64,000 nucleotides of DNA from Roseburia porci (lineage in GTDB: Bacteria > Bacillota > Clostridia > Lachnospirales > Lachnospiraceae): assembly GCF_009695765.1 (NCBI RefSeq), contig NZ_VUNI01000001.1, forward strand, positions 62,001 through 126,000, written 5' to 3'. The notes below the pieces were generated by a model. That model did not search any database. It saw nothing but the letters and a program-made list of their open reading frames with translations, and was not told the DNA's origin. Below, one piece after another: positions 35,710 to 43,072 of this stretch (within the stretch, counting starts at the first letter, position 1; each line of letters opens with the position of its first letter). The position numbers were made by a program, and so were the translations under genes.

Positions 35710-36977
35710 GAATCAATAAGGATCAGCCCCTGTGTGAACTCATTTTGGGGAAGCGAGGCGCCGTTTGCGATCATAAGCTGCCGGTAAAGATCTGCCGCGA
35801 ACAGGTCTTTTTTGAAAAAAGAATATGCATCGGAAGTAAGAATCGTGGAAGCGTCTGCAACTTTGGTAATGAGAGGAACAGATGCTTCTTTTTTCATATC
35901 TGAAAGCAGGGCACCCGCAGACTTCCGAAAACCAAGGATTCGAAGATATGGAATCCAGTCCATGCTTTTTCCAAAATCATAATCGCTGTTTCGAATATCA
36001 AGAAGGATATGAATAAGAGCACGGCTGATCCTGGAATAGGTGATTTCTTTTGTCTTTAATAAAGAAGTAAATTGTCCGACAGTCTGATACTGCCCGAGCT
36101 GATTGTCAATCCGGTTGGACAGGTCGTGGCTGCAGTCGGCAAAGCAGTCATAGTCTTTTTCAGAAAGTGAAAAAAGACGGTAGGCAAGCATCTGTGAGGG
36201 AGAATTTTCATCCAGAAACGGAAAATTCTTTTGGTATGCATCCAGAATATGGATGGTTGTTTCCGGCATGGAAGCAGATAATTCCTGGGCACAATGACCT
36301 GCAAAGAGCGCTTTTCGTATTGCAGTGGCAGAAGCAAGCGCGGAATGGATATCGGGTGCGTGGTATCCGTCTCCCTTTCTTGGAATCAGAACCGGAGTGA
36401 TTGCCTTTGCGGCAGAAGCTGTCTGCTGTAATGCTTTTAAATATTCCAGCGCAAGAATGTTATTTGGGGATGCTAAAAGAAGTGTAATTTCTGGAAGTTT
36501 CCGAGATAAAGCAGGGTCTTTTTTTACAGCGGATGACAGAGCCTGGCTTCTTGCAGCAGGAAAGGAGAGCCCTTTTTTCAGATTCTGTGACAGGAAATTC
36601 TGATATGCAGCATCTTCCTGTGACAAAAGTGAGGAAATGGATAAAAGAAGATCCAGATCATCGCATTCAGCACCAAAACAAAGGTGTGTAACATTTCCCA
36701 TCTTCTGGAATAAACGGACACCTGCCTGGGCAAAATATTCAGCAGAGGCGGTTGCCCATACGCATGGAAGTTCGATTACAAGATCTGCTCCGGCAGACAG
36801 TGCCATTTTTGTGCGGGCATATTTATCGGTGAGAGCAGGGACTCCGCGCTGCAGAAAATCGCCGCTCATGGCAACTACAATATAATCAGCTCCGGTTTTT
36901 TGCTTTATCTGTTCAAGCTGATAGTAATGTCCGTTATGAAATGGATTATATTCTGCGATGACACCTGCAATCTTCAT
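35706..36977 (-). CDS. tmcAL: tRNA(Met) cytidine acetate ligase
   Basis: Activates acetate with ATP and acetylates the wobble cytidine of elongator tRNA(Met) (ac4C34). The 423-residue protein opens with VIAEYNPFHNGHYYQLEQI, the HxGH nucleotidyltransferase motif of the YlbM family, then AMSGDFLQRGVPALTDKY and a helical C-terminal half. AGGAGG precedes the start at 36977. It has its own divergent promoter and ends against dus with a four-base overlap. It uses free acetate, which this fermenter should make plenty of through AckA, encoded just across the divergent promoter. Confidence 0.94.
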   Translation of the reverse strand: MKIAGVIAEYNPFHNGHYYQLEQIKQKTGADYIVVAMSGDFLQRGVPALTDKYARTKMALSAGADLVIELPCVWATASAEYFAQAGVRLFQKMGNVTHLCFGAECDDLDLLLSISSLLSQEDAAYQNFLSQNLKKGLSFPAARSQALSSAVKKDPALSRKLPEITLLLASPNNILALEYLKALQQTASAAKAITPVLIPRKGDGYHAPDIHSALASATAIRKALFAGHCAQELSASMPETTIHILDAYQKNFPFLDENSPSQMLAYRLFSLSEKDYDCFADCSHDLSNRIDNQLGQYQTVGQFTSLLKTKEITYSRISRALIHILLDIRNSDYDFGKSMDWIPYLRILGFRKSAGALLSDMKKEASVPLITKVADASTILTSDAYSFFKKDLFAADLYRQLMIANGASLPQNEFTQGLILIDS

Positions 36978-37009
36978 ACTTTCCTCCTGGTATTCACAAA
37001 TTTATAATT

Positions 37010-37038
37010 ATGATAACATGATGCCGGAATCACGGCAA
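37010..37038 (-). promoter_or_regulatory. Sigma-A promoter of tmcAL
   Basis: On the minus strand TTGCCG (37033-37038), 17-base spacer, TATCAT (37010-37015), about 33 bases before the start codon. Confidence 0.6.
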
Positions 37039-37115
37039 TTGTATACGGAAAAAATGTGTATAATACAGGAAAAAATCAAGGAATATATTTAATAGGGAAT
37101 ATTTGTAAAATTAGC

Positions 37116-37144
37116 TTGTGTACCCCCAAAAATAGGAATATAAT
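37116..37144 (+). promoter_or_regulatory. Sigma-A promoter of ackA
   Basis: TTGTGT (37116-37121), 17-base spacer, TATAAT (37139-37144), leader about 34 bases. A second TATAAT at 37059-37064 lacks a properly spaced -35. Confidence 0.68.
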
Positions 37145-37184
37145 AGGAGCGGTGGAAAAAATAAATAGATGAGGAGAAATAATC

Positions 37185-38378
37185 ATGAATGTATTAGTAA
37201 TTAACTGTGGAAGTTCTTCCTTAAAATATCAGCTGATCAATTCTGATACAGAAACTGTAATTGCGAAAGGACTCTGCGAGAGAATCGGTATTGACGGAAG
37301 ACTCACATACCAGAAAGCAGGTCTTGATAAAGAGGTTACTGAGGCAGCAATGCCAACACATAAACAGGCAATCCAGCTGGTTTTAGATGCACTTGTAAAT
37401 GAGAAAACAGGAGCAATCAAATCTCTTTCTGAGATTGATGCAGTCGGACACCGTGTTGTACATGGCGGAGAGAAATTTGCTTCATCCACATTACTTACAG
37501 ATGAAGTATTAAAAGTTGTTGAAGAATGCAATGATCTTGCACCACTTCACAATCCTGCAAATCTGATCGGAATCCGTGCATGCCAGGAATTAATGCCAAA
37601 TGTACCTATGGTCGGTGTGTTTGATACTGCATTCCATCAGACAATGCCGGATGTTGCATATATGTATGGTCTTCCATATGAATATTATGAGAAGTACAAA
37701 ATACGTAGATATGGATTCCATGGAACAAGCCACAGCTTTGTATCCAAACGAGTTGCTGAACTTGTTGGCAGACCATATGAAGATATGAAGATTATTGTTT
37801 GCCATCTTGGAAACGGAGCCAGTGTATGTGCGGTTGACCATGGCAAATCTGTAGATACATCTATGGGACTTACTCCATTAGAGGGACTTATCATGGGAAC
37901 ACGTTCCGGAGATATTGATCCTTCAATCATAGAATTTATTGCCCAGAAAGAGAATCTTTCTCTTGCAGAGGTTATGAACGTATTAAATAAGAAGTCCGGT
38001 ATTGCAGGAATGTCTGAAGTATCCAGCGACTTCCGTGATCTGCTCGCTGCTTCAAGAGAAGGTAACGAGAAGGCAAGACTTGCAATTGATGCATTTGCTT
38101 ATCGTGTTGCAAAATATATCGGAGCATATACAGCTGCAATGAATGGTGTGGATGCAATCGCATTTACAGCAGGACTTGGTGAGAACAATGCAATGGTTCG
38201 TGGAAAAATCTTAAGCCATTTCGGATATCTTGGAGTAAAAGTTGATGACGCAAGAAACGAAAAGGCTGCCGGAGTTGAGTCTGTAATTTCTGCAGATGAT
38301 TCAAAAGTAATCTGTCTTGCAGTTCCTACAAACGAAGAACTTGCAATTTGCAGAGAGACGGTTGCTCTTGTAAAATAA
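37185..38378 (+). CDS. ackA: Acetate kinase
   Basis: Transfers phosphate from acetyl phosphate to ADP, giving acetate and ATP. The 397-residue protein starts MNVLVINCGSSSLKYQLI (Asn7, phosphate-binding serines) and has the family signatures HRVVHGGEKF, FDTAFHQTMP, YGFHGTSHSFV, HLGNGASVCAV and MGLTPLEGLIMGTRSGDIDP. AGGAG precedes the start. Phosphotransacetylase, often its neighbour, is not next to it here. With nifJ it supports pyruvate to acetate fermentation. No terminator follows; a consensus promoter for the next gene begins 12 bases after the stop. Confidence 0.98.
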   Translation: MNVLVINCGSSSLKYQLINSDTETVIAKGLCERIGIDGRLTYQKAGLDKEVTEAAMPTHKQAIQLVLDALVNEKTGAIKSLSEIDAVGHRVVHGGEKFASSTLLTDEVLKVVEECNDLAPLHNPANLIGIRACQELMPNVPMVGVFDTAFHQTMPDVAYMYGLPYEYYEKYKIRRYGFHGTSHSFVSKRVAELVGRPYEDMKIIVCHLGNGASVCAVDHGKSVDTSMGLTPLEGLIMGTRSGDIDPSIIEFIAQKENLSLAEVMNVLNKKSGIAGMSEVSSDFRDLLAASREGNEKARLAIDAFAYRVAKYIGAYTAAMNGVDAIAFTAGLGENNAMVRGKILSHFGYLGVKVDDARNEKAAGVESVISADDSKVICLAVPTNEELAICRETVALVK

Positions 38379-38390
38379 TGAAAAATTTTG

Positions 38391-38419
38391 TTGACAAACA
38401 ATAATGCCATATGTATAAT
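38391..38419 (+). promoter_or_regulatory. Consensus sigma-A promoter of yceD-rpmF
   Basis: TTGACA (38391-38396), 17-base spacer, TATAAT (38414-38419): a full match to the consensus with ideal spacing. The leader is only about 20 bases and carries the AGGAGA site. Confidence 0.93.
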
Positions 38420-38445
38420 TGTTTAGGTGTGAATAGGAGAATGCC

Positions 38446-38970
38446 ATGAAGATTGATGTTTCTGACATTTTAAAATCGATTAATAAAGAGACGAAAGAGG
38501 AAGTTACGTATGATTTTGACTCCTTCCAGTCGCGTTTAGGAGATTTCCCTATCCGCAGTAAATCACCGGTAATTCTGAGAATCGCAAACCAGGAGAATAA
38601 GAAGCTTCTTATTCAGGGTACTGTGGATCTCGTTGCAGATATTCCGTGTGGCAGATGTCTGGAGAATGTTCCGACATCGATCCATTTTGACATTGATAAA
38701 GAGCTGATCATACAGGACGGTTCTGTTGTTGATGAAGATATGGAAGAAATTGACTACCTGATTGGGTTTGAACTGGATGTAGATAAACTTGTCTACGCCG
38801 AAATTTTGGTGAACTGGCCGATGAGAGTTCTGTGCAAGGACGATTGTAAAGGAATTTGCAAAGTCTGCGGGATGAACTTGAATAAGGGAGCCTGCAATTG
38901 CCAGAGAACAGAACTTGATCCAAGAATGGCAGCAATCCAAGATATTTTTAACAAGTTTAAGGAGGTGTAA
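38446..38970 (+). CDS. YceD/DUF177 family metal-binding protein
   Basis: A 174-residue protein of the family conserved upstream of rpmF. It has IPCGRCLENV at about 68-71 and a C-terminal Cys-rich ending (LCKDDCKGICKVCGMNLNKGACNC) that looks like a zinc-binding site. In other bacteria and in plants the family has been linked to 23S rRNA accumulation. The stop overlaps the rpmF ribosome site. The gene is driven by a consensus promoter, as suits a ribosome-related gene. Confidence 0.92.
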   Translation: MKIDVSDILKSINKETKEEVTYDFDSFQSRLGDFPIRSKSPVILRIANQENKKLLIQGTVDLVADIPCGRCLENVPTSIHFDIDKELIIQDGSVVDEDMEEIDYLIGFELDVDKLVYAEILVNWPMRVLCKDDCKGICKVCGMNLNKGACNCQRTELDPRMAAIQDIFNKFKEV

Positions 38971-38974
38971 ACAA

Positions 38975-39154
38975 ATGTCCATTTGTCCAAAGAATAAATC
39001 TTCCAAAGGAAGAAGAGATAAAAGAAGAGCAAACTGGAAAATGACTGCTCCAGCATTAGTAAAATGCAGCAAATGTGGTGCTTTAATGATGCCTCACAGA
39101 GTTTGCAAGAACTGTGGATCTTACAACAAAAAAGAGATCATTCCTCAGGATTAA
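38975..39154 (+). CDS. rpmF: 50S ribosomal protein L32
   Basis: The 59-residue protein is the usual size: MSICPKNKSSKGRRDKRRANWK followed by a zinc ribbon CSKCGALMMPHRVCKNCG with all four cysteines. AAGGAGGTG (38959-38967) overlaps the end of the upstream gene. In most Firmicutes plsX follows directly; here a terminator and two other genes come between. Confidence 0.97.
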   Translation: MSICPKNKSSKGRRDKRRANWKMTAPALVKCSKCGALMMPHRVCKNCGSYNKKEIIPQD

Positions 39155-39176
39155 TTTGTAGGAATGCAGTGATATC

Positions 39177-39212
39177 AAGGGCTGAGCGATTTCGCTCAGC
39201 CCTTTGATTTTG
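39177..39212 (+). terminator. Intrinsic terminator of yceD-rpmF
   Basis: A GC-rich 13-bp arm pair (AAGGGCTGAGCGA 39177-39189 with its complement 39192-39204), then TTGATTTT. Confidence 0.9.
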
Positions 39213-39238
39213 CAAAAAAATAAGGAGACATAACGGAT

Positions 39239-40180
39239 ATGAGAAAGAACAGATTCAGACTTTTCTGGCTTCTGATTGCAGCACTTCTCTTATTCAGCGG
39301 ATGTGATGTATCAACTTATACAGATCAGAAAAGTACTGCATCACAGGAAACAGTTCCGGAATCTGCAACCACACCTTATGTTACGGTGAATAATAATGTG
39401 CCGTATTTTTCAGAGGATGATCTTACTACGGACGCATTTGAAGATTACAGCGAATTAGACGCTCTTGGAAGATGCCAGGTGGCATATGCAAATATATGTA
39501 AAGAAATCATGCCGACAGAAGAAAGAGGCGAGATTGGAATGATACGTCCAAGCGGATGGCATACCGTAAAGTATGACATCATAGATGGAAAGTATCTTTA
39601 TAACAGATGTCATCTGATCGGCTATCAGCTGGCGGGAGAGAATGCGAATGAAAAGAATCTGATTACGGGAACCAGATATCTGAATGTAGTGGGAATGCTT
39701 CCTTTTGAAAATATGGTTGCTGATTATGTAAATGAAACGGACAATCATGTGTTATATCGGGTTACACCTGTATTTGAAGGGGACAATCTGGTGGCAAGCG
39801 GAGTACGTATAGAAGCGGAATCGGTGGAGGACAAAGGAGCAGGAATTCTGTTCCACGTTTATTGTTATAACGTGCAGCCGGGCATTACAATTGATTATGC
39901 AACTGGAGACAGCTGGCTGGCAGAGGACAGTGAAGACAATGATAAAACAGAAGTACAATCGAATGTACCTTCTGGACAACAGAATGCCATAACAGATAAG
40001 GATAACAGCAGTACTGACGGGAACGATGATAGCAGCGTTATGGTACATGTGACGGATACGGGGACGAAATATCATTCTGCCGGATGCAGTTATCTGTCGA
40101 AAAGCGATCATGAAATTACATTGGAAGAGGCAAAAGAACAGGGGCTTAAGCCTTGTTCGAAATGTAATCCCCCACAATAA
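39239..40180 (+). CDS. Secreted lipoprotein DNA/RNA non-specific endonuclease
   Basis: A 313-residue predicted lipoprotein: basic start, hydrophobic LFWLLIAALLLF and lipobox FSGC with Cys22 as the lipidated residue. After a Ser/Thr-rich spacer comes a nuclease domain of the NucA/EndA type; the catalytic region reads NRCHLIGYQLAGENANEKNLITGTRYLN, with His125 as the general base and Asn140 as a metal ligand (the family DRGH is NRCH here). An acidic Asn/Asp/Ser linker (225-270) leads to a C-terminal YHSAGCSYL...LKPCSKCNPP module, an Ada-like metal site often found at the end of surface nucleases. It may serve nucleotide scavenging or DNA uptake. Confidence 0.88.
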   Translation: MRKNRFRLFWLLIAALLLFSGCDVSTYTDQKSTASQETVPESATTPYVTVNNNVPYFSEDDLTTDAFEDYSELDALGRCQVAYANICKEIMPTEERGEIGMIRPSGWHTVKYDIIDGKYLYNRCHLIGYQLAGENANEKNLITGTRYLNVVGMLPFENMVADYVNETDNHVLYRVTPVFEGDNLVASGVRIEAESVEDKGAGILFHVYCYNVQPGITIDYATGDSWLAEDSEDNDKTEVQSNVPSGQQNAITDKDNSSTDGNDDSSVMVHVTDTGTKYHSAGCSYLSKSDHEITLEEAKEQGLKPCSKCNPPQ

Positions 40181-40202
40181 ATGTAGGATTTATAAAAAAG
40201 AA

Positions 40203-40231
40203 TTGACGATAGGATTATGGATGCGTTATAG
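40203..40231 (+). promoter_or_regulatory. Probable sigma-A promoter of yesL
   Basis: TTGACG (40203-40208), 17-base spacer, TTATAG (40226-40231), leader about 25 bases. Confidence 0.6.
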
Positions 40232-40260
40232 TGGTAGGGTTAAGGAATGGAGGTATACAT

Positions 40261-40911
40261 ATGGGTGATTTTTTTAATCCGGATAATGCATTTTCAAAAG
40301 TTATGACAAAAATAGTGGATGTCGTATGGCTTAGTATTTTATTTGTAATCAGTTCAATTCCGATTTTTACGATCGGAGCTTCGATGTGTGGACTTTATTA
40401 TTCCGTGAATAAATCCGTTCGTCATAACAGAGGGTATGTGTCAAGTGAATTCTGGCACGGATTTAAGAGCAACTTTAAGGTTGCCACACCAATCTGGCTG
40501 CTCAGCCTCCTTGGATATTTGATTATGGCAGTAGATTTATATCTTACCAATCATATGATGACAGGATCTGCACATTCAGTACTTACGATCGTGTTTATTG
40601 TGATTATCGTATTTCTGATTTCATGGAATCTGTACACATTTCCATATATCAGCAGATTTGAAAATACAAGAAAAGAAAGTATGAACAATGCGGGAAGAAT
40701 TGCGATTGCGGAGCTTCCGTGGACCGTTCTGATTCTGGTCCTCTGGGTTGCATCCGTTTTTGTCTGCTATATTTTCACACCGGCCATTTTCTTTATTCCG
40801 GCGCTGTTTACATATATTGAGAACCATATTCTTGAGAGACGATTCTTAAAGTATATGTCAGAAGAAGATATTGAAGCAGAAAAAGAACGTAACCAGGAGA
40901 GTTTTAATTAG
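40261..40911 (+). CDS. YesL family (DUF624) membrane protein
   Basis: A 216-residue membrane protein with about five spans. The opening MGDFFNPDNAFSKVMTKIVDVVWLSILFVISSIPIFTIGAS is typical of DUF624/YesL proteins, which in Bacillus lie in carbohydrate-use clusters; a function is not established. The start ATG 40261 has GGAGG in front; a GTG at 40231 adds 10 residues covering that site. Its stop codon lies inside the left arm of the 12-bp inverted repeat around the plsX promoter. It is out of its usual context here. Confidence 0.9.
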   Translation: MGDFFNPDNAFSKVMTKIVDVVWLSILFVISSIPIFTIGASMCGLYYSVNKSVRHNRGYVSSEFWHGFKSNFKVATPIWLLSLLGYLIMAVDLYLTNHMMTGSAHSVLTIVFIVIIVFLISWNLYTFPYISRFENTRKESMNNAGRIAIAELPWTVLILVLWVASVFVCYIFTPAIFFIPALFTYIENHILERRFLKYMSEEDIEAEKERNQESFN

Positions 40912-40970
40912 AAAATATCCATATATTTTTTCTGTTGATTTATAGAATTAGTTATAGTATATTTTCTAAT
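40907..40970. repeat. Perfect 12-bp inverted repeat around the plsX promoter
   Basis: ATTAGAAAATAT at 40907-40918 and its exact complement ATATTTTCTAAT at 40959-40970, 40 bases apart. The left copy covers the yesL stop; the right copy overlaps the -10 box of the plsX promoter. This could be a pair of operator half-sites or a long-range RNA stem at the end of the yesL transcript. Confidence 0.7.
40935..40963 (+). promoter_or_regulatory. Sigma-A promoter of plsX-acpP
   Basis: TTGATT (40935-40940), 17-base spacer, TATATT (40958-40963), leader about 27 bases with AGGAGG. Confidence 0.68.
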
Positions 40971-40996
40971 AGATATATGAAGGAGGCTGGGGAGAC

Positions 40997-42019
40997 ATGC
41001 AGGATATTACAAAAGTCGCAGTCGATGCGATGGGCGGAGATAATGCACCAGCAGAGGTAGTAAAAGGTGCAGTCGATGCAGTTTCTACCCGCAATGATAT
41101 TAAGGTTTTCCTGATCGGACAGGAAGATGCCGTGAAGGAAGAACTTGCAAAATATACTTATCCGGAGAATCAGATAGAGGTTGTCCATGCTCCGGAAGTA
41201 ATTGAGATGGCAGAACCGCCGGTTATGGCGATCCGCAAGAAGAAGCAGTCCTCTATTGTTGTCGGAATGAACATGGTGAAGCAGAAGGAAGCAGACGCTT
41301 TTGTATCTGCTGGAAGTTCCGGTGCAATATTGGTGGGCGGACAGGTGATCGTTGGAAGAATTAAAGGCATTGAAAGACCACCACTGGCACCATTGATTCC
41401 GACAGAGAAGGGAGTATCACTGCTGATTGACTGTGGAGCAAATGTAGATGCAAGAGCGTCCCACCTTGTACAGTTTGCCAGGATGGGTTCCATATATATG
41501 GAGAGTGTGCTTGGAATCAAGAACCCGCGTGTGGCAATCGTAAATATCGGTGCAGAAGAGGAAAAAGGAAATGCACTTGTAAAGGAAACATTTCCGTTGT
41601 TAAAAGAATGCAGGGACATTAATTTTGTTGGAAGTATTGAGGCAAGAGAGATTCCTCATGGCGGAGCAGATGTAATCGTCTGTGAGGCATTTACGGGGAA
41701 TGTGATATTAAAACTTTACGAAGGTCTCAGTGCTACACTGATCGGTGTGATTAAGCAGGGACTTATGAGCACACTAAAGAGTAAGATCGGTGCGGCTCTG
41801 GCTTTACCATCTTTGAAGAAGACTCTGAAAGCGTTTGACGCGAGCCAGTATGGTGGAGCTCCATTGCTTGGACTGAACGGTCTTGTAGTGAAGACACATG
41901 GAAGTTCCAAGGCGACAGAGATTACAAATTCAATTTTCCAGTGTGTCACATTTAAAAATGAGGATATCAATGGCAAAATTAAAGATAGAATTACAGACCA
42001 GCCGATTGAGCAGGATTAG
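40997..42019 (+). CDS. plsX: Phosphate acyltransferase PlsX
   Basis: Makes acyl-phosphate from acyl-ACP for the first step of phospholipid synthesis. The 340-residue protein begins ITKVAVDAMGGDNAPAEVVKGAVDA and has ASVG-like SAGSSGAILVGG, RPPLAPLIPT, LIDCGANVDA and VCEAFTGNVILKLYEG, all family hallmarks. AGGAGG lies in the leader. acpP, encoding its substrate carrier, follows after 14 bases. Confidence 0.97.
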   Translation: MQDITKVAVDAMGGDNAPAEVVKGAVDAVSTRNDIKVFLIGQEDAVKEELAKYTYPENQIEVVHAPEVIEMAEPPVMAIRKKKQSSIVVGMNMVKQKEADAFVSAGSSGAILVGGQVIVGRIKGIERPPLAPLIPTEKGVSLLIDCGANVDARASHLVQFARMGSIYMESVLGIKNPRVAIVNIGAEEEKGNALVKETFPLLKECRDINFVGSIEAREIPHGGADVIVCEAFTGNVILKLYEGLSATLIGVIKQGLMSTLKSKIGAALALPSLKKTLKAFDASQYGGAPLLGLNGLVVKTHGSSKATEITNSIFQCVTFKNEDINGKIKDRITDQPIEQD

Positions 42020-42033
42020 AAAGGAATTGAACT

Positions 42034-42267
42034 ATGGAATTTGAAAAATTAAAAGCGATTATCGTTGAGGTATTAAACGTGGATGAAAACGAAGTTTCAA
42101 TGGAGTCTACATTCATTGATGACCTTGGAGCAGATTCTCTTGATGTTTTCCAGATCATTATGGGAATCGAAGAGGAATTTGATATCGAGATTCCAAATGA
42201 GGAAGCTGAGAAGATCGTTACCGTTGGAGATGCTGTTGAAGCAATCAAAAAAGCAGTAAACAATTAA
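42034..42267 (+). CDS. acpP: Acyl carrier protein
   Basis: A 77-residue acidic four-helix carrier. The phosphopantetheine attachment site is Ser35 in [15 protein letters not shown]. It carries acyl chains for fatty acid and phospholipid synthesis and is the direct partner of PlsX. AAAGGAA precedes the ATG and a terminator follows. Confidence 0.98.
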   Translation: MEFEKLKAIIVEVLNVDENEVSMESTFIDDLGADSLDVFQIIMGIEEEFDIEIPNEEAEKIVTVGDAVEAIKKAVNN

Positions 42268-42304
42268 TCAATCTGGTACAAAAGAATGAATTATATGTCT
42301 GGAT

Positions 42305-42330
42305 AAAGCCCTTTATCGAAAGGGCTTTTT
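42305..42330 (+). terminator. Intrinsic terminator of plsX-acpP
   Basis: AAAGCCCTTT (42305-42314), loop ATCG, AAAGGGCTTT (42319-42328), then T residues. rnc starts 46 bases on with no clear new promoter, so some read-through is likely. Confidence 0.88.
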
Positions 42331-42376
42331 CTGGATTTTAGCAGATCATTTATGAAAGAAATATGAGGAGAAATAT

Positions 42377-43069
42377 ATGTCAGCAAAATTAAAAGAATTT
42401 CAGGAGATGATAGGATATACTTTCCAGAATGAAGGACTTTTGCGACAGGCACTGACGCACAGTTCTTATGCCAATGAAAAACATATGAAAAAACTGTCTG
42501 ATAATGAACGCCTTGAATTCCTGGGAGATGCAGTACTTGAAATTATATCCAGTGAATTCCTGTATCATAATTATTCAGACCTTCCAGAGGGAAAACTGAC
42601 AACACTTCGTGCAAGTATTGTATGTGAGCCTACGCTTGCGTTATGTACGGAGCCGCTTGATCTTGGAAGTTATCTTTACCTTGGGAAGGGAGAGAATCTT
42701 ACTGGCGGAAGACGAAGAAAATCCATTCTTTCCGATGCTTTGGAAGCAATTATCGGTGCTATTTATTTAGATGGTGGTTTTGCTAATGCAAAAGAGTTTG
42801 TGACGAAGTATATTCTCACAGATATTGAGCATAAAAAGCTCTTTTATGATAGCAAGACTATCCTGCAGGAAGTGATACAGGAAGAACATGAAAAACTGGT
42901 TTATGAGTTGATTGGCGAATCCGGACCGGATCATGATAAGAGCTTTACGGTAGAGGTGCGTATTGACGATAAGAAGATCAGTACGGGAACCGGTCACACC
43001 AAGAAAGCAGCAGAACAGGAGGCGGCATATCGCGCACTTCTTCTTCTGAAACCAGATATAAGGGAGTAA
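42377..43069 (+). CDS. rnc: Ribonuclease III
   Basis: Cuts double-stranded RNA in rRNA maturation and mRNA decay. The 230-residue protein has the signature NERLEFLGDAVLE (about 43-55) with the metal-binding acids, a second acidic cluster (SDALEAIIGAIYLDGG) and a C-terminal double-stranded RNA-binding domain (about 157-226) ending GTGHTKKAAEQEAAYRALL. It precedes smc by three bases, the common Firmicutes order rnc-smc-ftsY. Confidence 0.97.
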   Translation: MSAKLKEFQEMIGYTFQNEGLLRQALTHSSYANEKHMKKLSDNERLEFLGDAVLEIISSEFLYHNYSDLPEGKLTTLRASIVCEPTLALCTEPLDLGSYLYLGKGENLTGGRRRKSILSDALEAIIGAIYLDGGFANAKEFVTKYILTDIEHKKLFYDSKTILQEVIQEEHEKLVYELIGESGPDHDKSFTVEVRIDDKKISTGTGHTKKAAEQEAAYRALLLLKPDIRE

Positions 43070-43072
43070 ACT

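Noticed and set aside
37039-37064. Second ackA promoter with TATAAT at 37059
   Set aside because: The nearest -35-like TTGTAT leaves only a 14-base spacer; the site at 37116-37144 is better.
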